Of a DNA stretch of 64,000 nucleotides, positions 34,271 through 47,087 are shown one piece after another. This DNA is from Strigops habroptila (taxonomy: Eukaryota > Chordata > Aves > Psittaciformes > Psittacidae). The notes under the pieces are model-generated. The model saw nothing but the letters and a program-made list of their open reading frames with translations. It made no database searches and had not been told where the DNA came from. How positions within the stretch are numbered: position 1 is the stretch's first letter; every line of letters starts with the position of its first letter. The DNA is taken from positions 62,729,528 through 62,793,527 of the forward strand of contig NC_046358.1 in NCBI RefSeq assembly GCF_004027225.2, given 5' to 3'. The position numbers and the translations under genes were made by a program.

Positions 34271-36316
34271 CCGAGACCCTCCTCTCAGCCACCCTTGTGC
34301 TTTTCCTGAAAGCTTGTTCCTAAAGGTGGCCCTCCTGTTGGGAATGGGCAGGACCTGATGTTGTATTTGTATTATGGATGATTTACCAACAGCTCAGGTT
34401 TGCCTGCTCCTTGTTTTGCAAACAAGCGAGGGAGTGAAATGGATGGGGCTGGTTAGCTTCAGCATGGCCGCATGGGACTTCATGGCCAGCAGTTATTCTA
34501 TTAAGGGATGAATGTGTTTCAGGCAGCAGCTCTGTGCTGCCAAGTTGTGGTTTTGGGGTTCTTTACAGAAGAAGCAGAAAGTCAAAAATAGCTTGAGGAA
34601 GAATTATAGAGATCTACATGATCCTAGAAATAAGAGAGAAAGCTGGGAGAGGGTACATGAGAGAGGGTAAGAGAAGAAGCCATCCCTATCTCAAGAAGCC
34701 TGTAAACTGAAGCAAGTAGAGATTTAAATGTTATGAGATGTTTGCCAACAGAGGTATGAACAGGATTTTGTGGGTTAATGGTCCTTGGCCATCCTCCCCA
34801 CCTGGTGGACTCACCATTTGCTGCCACAGTAACCTGGGGTTTTGTTGCAGGGAAATACTCTTCTGTGGTTTCCCATACCTGCCTTTCAGGTACGGCTGCA
34901 GTTTTCTGATAAGATGTTCTCAAACCTTGGTCTGAAAAGAGATTGCTGGTCACGTGATGAAGCTTCTTGAAGCTTTCCCGCTGCCGACTTGCCCTGCACA
35001 GCCCTTTGGAAACTTGGAGGTCGCTGTCAGTATTTCCTTTGCTGATAGATGGGCAGCTGGTTCAGCTGATGTAGAGCTGCATGCAGCGATGGGTGGCACA
35101 GCAGAGGAGAGGAGGATCTTGGCATTAGTATATAAATAACTGCCCTCGCTATAAGCCCTTGTTTCAGAATCAGGCCCAGATTTATTCACTTTCGTGTTCT
35201 GGATAAAGCTGGTATGTCCCATTGAGAAGCATCTATCATTAAATGTATGGGTGCCTGGAAAGTGTAATTAAATCGTGCAGAAACAGCATGTGATCTATCT
35301 GGCAAAACAATTGACCTTTTTTGCTTTTCTTTCAAAGTACTGAGTTACTGCAGCTGTCAGAGAGTTTCACTGAAGTTGAAAGTTTCCAATCTTTCCAAAT
35401 CTGATGTCATTTATTTTAAAATACATAGTTGAAATAGCAGAATCCATTTTATTTTACTGTTGAATGATTTAACTGTTACAGGCTCGTGACAAGGTCAGAA
35501 CTTTCCACTTCCCAGATACATACTGCTGTTGCTGAAAGATTAGGGGAAATGTGTATTTCAGCTTCCCCCTGGATTTGAAAGCCCATTCTGCATGCAGCCA
35601 GTCAACTGACATCAGCAATCATATGCATCTTTTACAAAACAGCAGAGGGTACTGTAGTGATCTCAAAAACAACAGCTTAAAGTAGGTGTCTGAAAACTAC
35701 TGTTGAATTTGAATACGTAACAGCTAACTGATAGCATTATACATCATGTCAGTCAATATGATAATGTTTTAAACATAGCATGACAAATAAAATTAAATTC
35801 CTTAGGCTTCTCTTGTGTGCTTTTTGCATTTCTTTTAGACAAATACAGTTCATTAGGGAAACCTGTAAAGTCATGAGTATGTGGAAGGTAAGAGCAATAC
35901 ATTTTCCACTATTGAAGAAAGATTCTCATGTTTCTCAAGTGATAGCAGTTTTAAATGTAGCCAGATGTTTGGTATAACAGGAGATAATTATAAAATATAT
36001 AAGGTCTGTGATTGAAATCTGAATCTCACACTGCATCAGTGGTTTTTTTTTGTTGTTGTTGATGTTGTTCAAGTCTAATATTGATAAATACACATGTAAT
36101 TAAAAATCTTGTTTTATAACTTTGTTAACTGCAGGTAATTAAGACAATGGCTGCTGATTTTTGACAACTTGGCCTCAAGATTCTGGCACAGTGAAAATAC
36201 AACTGAAGTAAATTTTGAGTCTGATTTTCATATTTTCTTAATTTCAGATCAAAAAATAATAGCTAATTCTTTTCTTCAGGGGTAGGAAAACTATCACAAA
36301 GGTTAAGAACTATTGC

Positions 36317-36335
36317 TTTTTTTTTTTTTTTTTTT
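36317..36335. repeat. Poly(T) tract, 19 bases
   Basis: Run of 19 T in LGR4 intron 1, with no attached element recognised. Confidence 0.95.
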
Positions 36336-37299
36336 AATATAGTAACTGATTCCTGTAAGCTTTGCATTAAAAATGCAGCAGGAGCCTCAAACTGTCAAGG
36401 TGGTCTGGAAGAAGGTATAGAAGTTATGCAGAAGGGGCTGTCTTTGGAGCAGAAAAAGGAGATTTTATTCTTTTTCCTGCAAGAGAGGAAGTGCTAATTC
36501 TTTATCTTGAGGAAAAGATGAAATAAATCCAAAGTTGGGTGAAGTTGTTGAGAGCTTTCGGAAGAGTACCCTGAGCAGTCAGCCCTCAGAGAGGAAACAG
36601 CTGTATTTGCAGCTCTCAGTTGAGCTTTTTCTTACTAAAATATAAAGACTTTTTTTAATGGTGTACTTCCTTTCCTCTCCCCATCCAATCCTGAAGGAAT
36701 ACTAGATCTTGCAAGGACTTTTTTCACCCTAAGCTTTTTGAGCAAATATGTTTGGAGTTTTTAACTGGTACACAATTAGCAGTGAATCATAAATGGATGT
36801 GCAATTTCAGAGGTATGCAGGGGAGGCCTAAACCTGTTTAATTTAGCTTAATAATGCTGCAAACACAGTTGTGTATTTTAGAACCTTGTTCTGTGAAAAT
36901 GTGTTTTTGTTTGGGAGTTTTCCCATTACCTTCTTGACATATGCATGGTTACAGATGAATAGCCTGACCCAGTGCCCCAGCGGGGAGAGCGGCGTGGCTG
37001 TGCTTTCAATAGGCATGTCTCTGACAAAGGAAACATATGGAATATTTCATTCCCGTCTTTGCAAGGGCAGAGGGCTGGGGGCTTCAAACTTCGTGGTAGA
37101 TTGGTAAGCTAGCCACAGTTTTTGCTGTGAGCCCTAAAAAAGCTCTTGCCAATGGCATCATGCTTTGCTGTGGGACCAGAACCCTGGGTGTAGAGCAAAG
37201 CTCTTTTGGCATTGCAGTATTAGTAATGTGACCATGCAGTAGAGTTCACCATGGTCACCTCTCTTTCTTCTACATGGTACCGAGCGATGTCTAGTAGGA

Positions 37300-37375
37300 A
37301 GCATTCCAGAAGGGGGTTTGGAACTAGATGAACTTTAAGATCCCTTCCAACCCAAACCATTCTATGATTCTGTAG
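37300..37375 (+). mobile_element. Short CR1 3' end, sense to LGR4
   Basis: TTTGGAACTAGATGAACTTT, then AAGATCCCTTCCAACCCAAA and CCATTCTATGATTCTGTAG form a forward CR1 3' terminus with the diagnostic ATTCTATGATTCT end. It is the only clearly sense-oriented CR1 in the window. The 5' limit is approximate. Confidence 0.9.
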
Positions 37376-38522
37376 GGGTTTTTTAACCATCTGGCTACTC
37401 TGGTGGCTGGCATTTGGTGTTCGGTAGGTGCGGAAGTTGCAAGCGCAGATGCAAGGGTACCTCTGAAATATGCCTTGGGGTCTGTCTCCCCCTATGCCCA
37501 TTATGTTCCCTTTCAGAGCACTAAATGGGACTAGCTCTTCATGTGATCCAGGCAGAACACTGTGGTGTGTTAGCTTGAAAGTGAGAGTTTGTTTTTGCCC
37601 ATTCAAGGCTTCAGGCTTGTGGCAGGAAAGCAGAGATGGCTTGCTCCTGTTGCAGCACTGCCTTGGAGAAGAAGATGATGCAGGTCAGGAGAGGATGTTG
37701 GGGAAAGCATTGCTGCTCCATGCCTCGTTAAAAGGGCTTGGTGGTGTCTAGCTTCAGTCCTTTCTTTGTTACTAAAATTTCACCTAGGGAGTGTCCTGTC
37801 TGTCCTTTTTAAGATTCCATTTCATATGTTTTTAAAAATAACTCTTTCTTGCTATTTTTCTGAATGCTGATCCAGAACAGTAGCGGGTACAGTTAGTTCA
37901 TCTGGAAAAGTGAAGAGACTTCGGTGTGCAGGCTTTGGGGCAATGGGTCTTTCTGTGGGGAAACCTCATGTTCGTCACTTGGCAGAACTGGTGGATCTGG
38001 CCTTCATTCAGTTCTTGCACCTAAGATTTGTGAAGGAGCCATCTTCTCTTTCAGGTGCTGTGTTTGAGAGCCTAAAAATGTATTTTTAACCAGGGAAAAC
38101 ATTGCTCAGACTGGAAAACATGCTTTGTTGCTCTCTCAGTGCTCTCCGAGCTGCTACTGCAAGTTAGGAGCCCTTGAACCTACTGAAGGGAGCCCCATGC
38201 TGTTTGGAAGATTGGTGCACTTAGACGCAGACTTACACATTCTTTAAGGGAATTTTGCAAAGCCGTTGCCAGTAGCAATCTGCAAACTCCTTGTTCATCT
38301 TGTTTAGTTGCAGTTTCACTCAAGCAGCTCTCATCCTGCTGTGTTTCCTCTTGGTGTCTGCTTGGGGTCGTGGTGGTCTTTATGGAAGTAAGAGTTGGGG
38401 AAACTGAGCTGGGGAGAGAAAAGGATATGGTCCTGTGTAAGGAGAATGTAGTTGCTGGTGGTTCGGACCTGCACAGGCTTCTGCCTTTTGGTACTTTTTT
38501 TACTGCTGTTGGTTTTAACACT

Positions 38523-38574
38523 TGGGTTTAAAAATAAAAAAATAAAAAAAATAAAAGCGGGGGGGGGGGGGGGG
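38523..38574. repeat. A-rich run followed by 16-base poly(G)
   Basis: An (A)nT microsatellite-like block runs into 16 consecutive G at 38559-38574. Such junctions are prone to slippage and assembly error. Confidence 0.9.
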
Positions 38575-39710
38575 AGTGCTAATATTGACCAAACTGTTAA
38601 TCTTTTACAGAACTAGTATGAGTTTTGCTAGGTGTAGAAGATCTATCTTTTCCAAGGGCAAATCTGCTTGGCTCTGTGATTAAGTGTTTAGTGAAGGCAT
38701 TAGATCTCTTCAATATCCAGGTCAATTATTTATTTAGAATTGACTTGCCTGACATCTCATTTTCAACTAGTTTGTTTACATGCTGTTTTTTTTAACCTGC
38801 TTCCTGAAAAGACACTTCTCTGGTTTCCATACCAAAAATGTACAGTATCTTGATATTTAGGAGTTCTAAGCAGGGTTTTGATAAGGTTTGAGGATAATAA
38901 ATGGCAGTCATTTAGTGTTTCAGCAGAAGCCTCTGCAATTGTGCAGCAAGGCCAGTTTTTCCTCCTTAAAATAAAATACATGTATTTTTCAAGTCTGAAG
39001 TAACTGTGCCATTTTTTCCTCACTCACATAAGATAAATTTTTTGCCCTAATTAACTAACTGGTCTGTTAACATAGATGAGATTGACGCATATTTCCAAAT
39101 ACCTTGGATATTTATTTTGCCAGATATATTCTCCATTTCCTGCAGGCATAGTGCATCACCTGGTTTCAGGGGATTCAGTGCCAGAAAGAATAGAGAATAG
39201 TGGAATGATAACATAAACATAAAAATATTCCTTCTTAATGCTGTTTTTGCAGTGAATTTGGCTCAGTGAATTTGATGTCCAGTCTGATTTGTTTTATTAT
39301 TCAAGAGTCAGATTGATATGGTAGGTCACTTTGCTGAGCAAATTGCTTTGTCCTTTGGCATCTTCCATGGGAATAGACAGCTTCTGTTTCATCTCTGTCC
39401 TTCAAATGCCCGGCAGGAGATACAGCTTGGGGCTCACTCTTTGTCCGCAGTTAGTATGGAGCTGCTGACGCCCTTTGGGCTTTTCTGGATAAGGCATTTG
39501 GGAAGGCTGGGGGAGCTTTGTGCAGTTTGATCCTTGACTGCTTGCTCTCTTAATGTCTGTGCCAGACTAATAATTTTTTGCCCATGTAAGCTTTGTTAGC
39601 ACAATAGATAGGATAGAAGCAAATGCTTCACATGATGAGTAACGTGCAAGTGATCACCAAGTTGGGAAATTCTGCCATACCATGGCAATATAAAATCTTC
39701 CTCCATGAGC

Positions 39711-39742
39711 ATTCTATAAAACATGGGTCTGTTTTATAGAAT
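39711..39742. repeat. Perfect 13 bp hairpin, 6-nt loop
   Basis: Arms ATTCTATAAAACA (39711-39723) and TGTTTTATAGAAT (39730-39742) are exact reverse complements around TGGGTC. Confidence 0.88.
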
Positions 39743-39837
39743 CCTGTGCAAATTGGCAAACATTTGTGGATGTCTCTGTTTTGATATGTCTGATAAAACC
39801 ATGTTATGCTGGCTGGAGTCCGTCCCTCCCACCCCCT

Positions 39838-39848
39838 CCCCCCCCCCC
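39838..39848. repeat. Poly(C) tract, 11 bases
   Basis: Run of 11 C within a C-rich stretch of LGR4 intron 1. Confidence 0.9.
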
Positions 39849-42699
39849 GCCCCGTTTGTTCAGAGTACAGCTGGACTTTGATCATTTTTCTACAATCTTG
39901 GAGTAGTAAATATTAGTCATGGCAAAAACGGATATAGTGTCACCTGCATGGGGCTGGTTCTGTTGGATGGCTAAACAAGCAACAGGTACTGTCCTGAACT
40001 TTAGCTGGTTTTTTTCTTTAAATAAGAGCTTGGGTGTTTTTCCTGCCCTGTTGTGTTGCAGCATTCAGGAATGACAGCATTACCGAGGAGTTATCCCTGT
40101 TCCAGAGTACTTCTCTTCAACAGGCACTAGTCAAACAAAGGAGTTTCACTGATAGCTCCTGTGCGACCAGTCCCTGCTTGGTGTTTCACACCTTAGAGGT
40201 ACTGGGGAAACTGAGGTTTCTACAAAGTGGTCATGACATATGTACATTTATCAACCACCCCTCCCCCTCCCCCCACTTCTTTTGAAAGACAATACAAATA
40301 GTTCTGCATCGTGATGTTGCAGAGAAGGACAAGAAGTATGTAGTGCCTATGGTCATTCATCCCAAGTACTAAGTACATTTTAATTGTTGGTGTCCTCCTT
40401 AAATTACTATGTCAAATTGAAAAGTAGGTTCTGATTTTAAGAGAACAGGTGAACCACAGTGTGAATCAATAGTGAAATTACAGAGGTATTTAATGTATGA
40501 CCGTTTCCAGTATTACTTTGCATGTCCTTTGCAAAAAGACAAAGTCCTTTTGCATGTCTGATTTAAAGAAGGAAAACCCGTTGAGTAGTAACACCCTACT
40601 TGGGGATTTGAGCCCTGCCATCTGTTTGCATTGCAGTGCAAGCCTAATGTCTGATAGTGGTGAGGTTTCCTGCCCAGACACCATTCTTTAGCTCTGTTGT
40701 ACATAGATGGAAATCTGTTGGTATATCCAGCCTTAAAAGTTAATCTAAGGGCTTTGCTGAATGGCTCGAGAGACAAGATACAAAGTTTTAAGGTTTGGTA
40801 AAGGAGGCAGAAGGATTCTCACAGAAGAGCAGTGCTAGCAGATGTGTCTTTGGAGGCTGATAGCAGATCTCTTAACAATTCGTATCTGCCAAATTACTGG
40901 GAAAGCCTTAAGGTCTGTCTACATTACAGATTTTGGTTTTGTCCTTTTGGAGTTTAGGCACACCAGCATGGCCTTAAATGGGATTGCTTTTTAACCTGCC
41001 ATTATGAGGTAGTCTCTTTTTGGTTTAGGTCTCCCCTGAAGTGTCTCAGATGTTAGAAATATGGAGTATTGCTCTGTATTTGCTTTATATTTTAAAAGCA
41101 GTTAGCACATAGTATATTTTAACAGAATATGTGCAGGTCATCCAAGAAGCTTCAGCAAATATCAACCAAGAATGTGTGCAATTAAAACCACAAACAACCC
41201 CTGTTCTGCTGTCATCTTGTCAGCAGCAACAGTGCATTGCTCATGTCTTAGGTTCTTTTCCCCAGATAGGCAACTCAGAAGACCAGGAGGAGGAGATTCT
41301 GTTGCAGCTTTTCTTTACCAGTTTTTCAGGGTTGTGCAAGTGACTTTCATTAAGTTTTCACACAGTAGCCCAAGGCTTTTGAGGAAGGACTAGACTAGGA
41401 GCTCATTACGCTCATTTCTATACATTGCACTCATTTAGCTGGGGCAGATTCCAAAACACCGTGGCGGTCGAAGCACAAGAGGCATCTTAAATGCTGAAAA
41501 TCTTGGTCATACTTTAAGCATTTTTAGCTGTTTATCTGCAGAGAGATTAATGAGCGATAGATAACTATGTTGGATCCAGGCTTGCAGAATGCAGTTGAAC
41601 TGCTTTAGGTTTCAGCACACTCATTTAATTACTGGGTCACCAAAAGTTTTCTCTGCTGTGGGGTGGGTATGTGTGTGAATACGTAGGGGAAACATGTATG
41701 TTTATACAAAGAACTTGCATTTATACAAAGAACTCTGAATGAAGTCTGGGGATACTGCCTTTGTGTTGCCTAAACAGTCCTGCTTTAGGTTAACCTCCTT
41801 CCTTAATTTCCTTTCAAGAAGATCGTAGATAGGTCTTGTTATCACTTACACTCGATTACTTCATTGTTCACTTCCCCTATGTGATTTAACATGCACAAGC
41901 TTAATTATTCTTTTCTGGCTTAGGGAGAGGTTTCCTTCCAATAATTACCTTCACTGCCCTTTACCCTTCTGCACATTAGTTTGTTTGGAGAAACATAGTT
42001 GCTCAGTAAGCAACTCCAAACAAGGCAGTGCCTGGACCTGTCTTGGAAGCATAATTTATACTTTTTGCATAGCATGTTAAGCTTCAGTTTGCTGAAACTC
42101 GACTGCTAGATGTACTGCATTAGCAAGCTCTAAATATTTCTCCCTTCTCTGAAGGTGGTGTGGGTTCTGCAGAAAAGCACCAGTTAGCACTGCACTTTGG
42201 TACTGTAATGGGGCAAGACAGGTAAAAAGGAAAGGACATCGACTTTAGCAAATAGCATCCATTAATTCTACCATTTCTACTAGCAGCTGTTGTTTAGTCA
42301 GACACTATTTAAATGTCAAAAGAGAACAACTCCTTATAAGATGAATGTGATGCAATGCTGCCAGACTGATTGCTCCTGTGATAGCAAAGAAATACATATT
42401 TAATCCTGTGGAAATTTCTCAGGGTTATATCCTTCTGGTCGCACCTCATGCTGTGCTTCCTAATGCATGGCATGGAGGAAAGGAAGGAAAACAGGAATAG
42501 TAAAGACCAGCAGGACTAAAGTGCATAAATAAATCGTTAAAATAATTTTAAGTTGATGGTAGGTAGAGGAGGTAGGACTGATCATTTCTTGGAATGAGCA
42601 GTACAGAATTAGTTCTAAAAGCTTTGTCTTCTGCAACTTAAATCAACCCGATGCTATACAAAATACAATCTGATGCATCAAAGGGATGGGGATGCTTCC

Positions 42700-42745
42700 T
42701 TCTCTACCAGGTTTACTGTAAATAAACTGTAAACCTGGTAGAGAA
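42700..42745. repeat. Perfect 17 bp hairpin, 12-nt loop
   Basis: Arms TTCTCTACCAGGTTTAC (42700-42716) and GTAAACCTGGTAGAGAA (42729-42745) are perfect reverse complements. The 12-base loop is AT-rich. This is the longest perfect inverted repeat I found. Confidence 0.9.
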
Positions 42746-44546
42746 ACATGTTAATAAAAATTGTTCTTATTTAACTGTTTTGTGGTAAATATAATGAAAA
42801 GTAGCAAAAGGTTCCATTTGTCTTGGACCTCTGAATATTTAGTGTTATTATTAAGATGGAAGAATGACCTTACTATTACACAGTCGGTAAATACATTTGT
42901 AAAATCAAGTGTCTTCATGTATGTGGAAAAAAATAAGCTGTTTTGAACATGACAAAGCCATGTATGTTTTTAACTTACGCTGCCGCCTTCATTATATCCT
43001 GATGTTTATTTAAACAGAGACAAAAAGTGATCATGTTTTAAATGTCTTCTCAGCTTTTCTTTTAAGGTAATCTCATAAAGCTCTGGTCTCTGATCCGTTG
43101 CAGGATTACTTGTCCCTCAACTAAAAGCTAAATTATTAAATCTGCTTTATACTTTTCAGATTTGATAGTGGATATAAGATGTGTTGTTTATCGTGGGATC
43201 TGACAGAATAATTACAGAGCACTGTCTTGTTTCTGGTAGCTTAAATATTGAGAGTAATAGGTGTAACTAAAAATGAAAAGAGGAAATGGTTTGCTAGTTC
43301 AATAAAAACCTTTTCACCCTCTCAACTTTCAGGGGGTTTATTATTACTATAATTTTTTAACAGTATCTCCACAATTTTGCTCGTGATAGATTGGAAAAAT
43401 TGCTGTGTTGGTGGTAATAAATCATGAGATGGGTAATGAGGAAAACAGGGTGTTGGTAGTACTCAGGTGTCCATATTAGAGGCAGGTTTTGAGCTGCATG
43501 TCAAGTTTTACTGGCCCCAGTTTACTGATTCAGTAAAACCCGTAGTCTTTCAAGGCAGAAGAAACCGGACTTCTTTGAAACAAGCGAGAACAAGAAAAAC
43601 CAGATCTTTTTATTAATGGAGCTTGGGAGGGGTATTCTTTGTCCACCTCACATCCATTATAGTTGTCTTCACTGCAACATAGGTTTGTACATCAGAAAGG
43701 GATTTGCATTGACCCATGGCCTTTAGGTAAGAGCTGGAGGATAGCAATGGATGCCTATAGGATAGCAATGATGAAGTTAAAATGTGCCCACGTTTGTTGT
43801 GTGGAGATAGCAAGGAGACAAGGGTTCCAAAGCGCAATTTTCTTCTTGGAGTTCATCTATAAGATGCATGTGCTATTTCTGTCTACAGGCAGTCTAGAAA
43901 TGCAGGTGGATTACTTGATTGCCTTTTGTGGCTCTCTTGCTTTTCCATCACACGTGCATTAGATGTGTTTATATAAAAAAATTGATCCAATGTACATCCT
44001 TAAACCTGACAAGCCTTAATCTCTGTTGCTAAGAGCGTGGGCTGGATAGTTAATGTGGTAGGTCTTTGTTTTTCCTATAAATACTTGCAGTGTTCTTTTG
44101 CATTAAGTATGCTGTTTTTTTTTCTTGACAGTTTAGTGATTAAAATCTTCTCAGTTTTAAATAGGTGTAGTCGTGTAAATACTGAGAACAGAGTTAAACT
44201 GAAGAGAGAACTTCACCTTTTCAAGAAATTTACTAGTAATAAATGCTTCTTTGACTTCTTACTTATAATGGCAAGTGATGGCTATCGGGTTATTTTGGCT
44301 GAAGGCGTCTGTGAAATATTTCGTTTGCTCGTATACCTTTTCCTTGAAAATTAGAAAAAGATGCTAATTTTTAATTAGTTTGTATTCTTGGGTCAGCAAT
44401 GGTAAGTAGTAGTATTTTTATTCGTGTCAGGGCAGAATCCACAAGTCCAGAACTGTACTACTGAAGTTGGTTAGCACAGCTATCCAGTTTGAGATGCGAC
44501 TCCTGTCTGACAAAGTCATGCTGGAGAGTGCCTCTGATGTCCATGC

Positions 44547-44551
<5 letters not shown>

Positions 44552-44578
<27 letters not shown>
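44552..44578. repeat. Poly(T) tract, 27 bases
   Basis: 27 consecutive T followed by a G/T-rich stretch of TTTG units up to about 44620. It could be the A-tail of a minus-strand retrocopy, but no body was recognised. Confidence 0.92.
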
Positions 44579-44734
44579 GGGTTGTTTGTTTTTTGTTTTG
44601 TTTGTTCTTTTGGTTGTTGTATTTTTAAGACCTTGGCTGTTTAGGTACTGAGATCCTCCTGTCCTGGGCACTTGGAGCTCTATCTGGGACATTGGGGTGG
44701 CATGGGAGATGCTGGGTCTTGTTTTGCTTTTTTT

Positions 44735-44775
44735 ACATTATATTGCAGTGGTGTATATTAACATTATATTGCAGT
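44735..44775. repeat. Short tandem duplication, 26 bp period
   Basis: ACATTATATTGCAGT occurs at 44735 and again at 44761. Confidence 0.85.
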
Positions 44776-47072
44776 TGTATCAGATGCTCTCATGAGACTT
44801 TTATCAGCATTATATGAATTTGGATTGTGGCTGGTGCATTTAATGCACGTAGAATGACATTTCATGCTTGTTTTTAGAATGTAACTTACTTTTCTTCTCT
44901 TTGCTGCTGATGAGGAGTTCCTCCTGAACTCCTGTGGTAAATAATCACAGTCAAAGTCAGTGATACAACACATTCTGATAAAGGCACATGAACAGGCTTT
45001 CCAAGAATGTGTGCTTGGAGTTGGGCCTTCGAAACCAAGTCATGCAGACATTGTCTTTTTTTAAAATATGTTTTATTCTTGCCTTTTAGTACAGTTACAT
45101 CATGTTTTCTTGTAGCAGGAGGAAACAGGAACAATGTCCATGCAGGACAATTGATAATCTTGTGTTATTTCTTGTGGCCTTAATTCAGGGGTCTAAGGTG
45201 TGACTAGGAGAGATTTTGGTGTGTAGTACCTAAATAGGCCAGTCTGACTTTGAAAAGCAAAATCACCAAGTACTGCTGCTAGATTACCATTCCTGAAAGA
45301 CAAGTTTCTTCCTTGTCTGTGTGAATACGGATACATGCAGCTAACTCTGGTATATTTAAAAAAATAAAAAAAGGTCCAAGCTGATTTATACCCAGTTGCA
45401 TTTTGCCTAGACGTATGCAGTCTTTATAGCAAGTGGTGCTTGTTAAAGAATGCCTGCTGGATATGTAGGTAGTGTAGAGGAGGATTTTAAACCATTGCTT
45501 TTTGTCTTCACTCAGATTGGTGTTAGTAATAGAAATGTCTTTGTTCTGGTCCTGCTTCGTGTTGTGTGGCGTTTCTGTCAGTGAGAAAAAGGCCATTCCT
45601 GTGCTCTTGCAGGGAAGAGAGCATTTTGGAAATTACCAGAGCTTCAGCCTGTGTTTTTTTTGTCTGCTGATGATTTTGGTAGTGTTTGGTTGCACCTTCT
45701 ACTGCTGGACCAGTCTAATGTGAGGAAGCTGCCCAGATGCCACCTTTCACAGGCCAAGGGTATTTACAAGACAATGGTGAAGGGCTTCGGTACGCTGGAG
45801 GGGTTGGACCATCACTGGCTGGTGATGGCTTCCTTAGGTCCTGGTTGTACCTGATGCTCCTCACCCACCCCTGCAGCCTTCACTGCGCTGGGTGCGCCAC
45901 TAAAACAGGGGCCATGTTAGCCTGCTGCTGGGGCTGGTTTGGGGTGGGAAAGGACATGGTGACTAGGTTTGGCCAAAGTAGCCTGTGCCTACAAGGATGG
46001 TATTTTAATGGTGTTTTCTTAGGACTGTTCTGTTTCCTGTTTGTGGCTGGAGGGACGACCTTCTAGAAGAGAACTGCTGCTGTTTGCTCAGATACTGGAA
46101 GTTTCTATAGCACTTCCATTCAGCAGCGACTGCCTGTGCTGCCAGAAAGCAGTAGTAGTCCTCAGATGTCCTGTTTAATACACAAACAGCGGTATTCCAT
46201 CAGTTTGGTCATGAATAATGGCATGCAGATTTACCTTCATGTATATTAAATGCCAGCAGATATTGAATTATGGGGAAGGTCACCAAACTCATCAGGGAAT
46301 ATACCTTTGCCTTCACCAGCTCTGATTTTCAGACAATGCCAGTGCGTCATGTGCAGTTGCAACAAATTAGTTCCCCGCATTACCCGGTCCTTTCTCAGCT
46401 TTAGGATGGCCAGGGATGTTTCATCAACATGCCTTGTTCCACTTGCCTTCATTTTGGGAGCTGCTGGCTTGCGGTAGATTGGGGTGAGCTGTTGCGGTTA
46501 CACCAGATTTATGGCCGCCTGTATTGAATTGTTGTTCTTGAGATAGCAAGGGATGTACAGCAAAGAGTGGGCACAGTAAGCTTGAACTTCTTTTTATGGA
46601 CGATAATATTTAAAAGCTAAAATGTAACAGTATTTCAGTTGTGAATACATGGAAATTGTGTGTACTGCTTAATGTGTTTCAGAAATCCCTGTTACTTTTC
46701 TTCCTTAAATACAAGAAAACAGGCGTGTAATGCCTCATTGAAAGAAGCCTGTAGGGGTGCTTTGTGAGGGTCTTAATTAAGGGCTTTGAAAGACTAAACA
46801 AAAGGAAAAAGAAAATGCTACAGGGTTATTGTTATTCCAGCCCATTGGCTCAGCGAGCTGACCATCCATTGGTGCCTTCTGTCCATTTGGGAGCTGAATG
46901 ACACTTTTGTTCGTGGTTAACAGAGGTGAAAGAAGCCAATTATTGCCTGTCTTTTTCACAGGGCAGCTGCAGACGGATTTCACTGCAGGCAAATACGGAC
47001 TTTTCTGCTACAAAGATGGTTGTGATGACAGTTATTTTTGTGGAATTGTGTGAAAGAAAACAGATTTTTTCT

Positions 47073-47087
47073 CCCCCCCCCCCCCCC
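47073..47087. repeat. Poly(C) tract, 15 bases
   Basis: 15 consecutive C in a CT-rich context within LGR4 intron 1. Confidence 0.92.

Noticed and set aside
40195-40250. Possible MIR fragment at TGGGGAAACTGAGG
   Set aside because: A single matching word with no flanking agreement.
44552-44620. A-tail of a processed pseudogene on the minus strand
   Set aside because: No recognisable gene body or target-site duplication next to the T27 tract.
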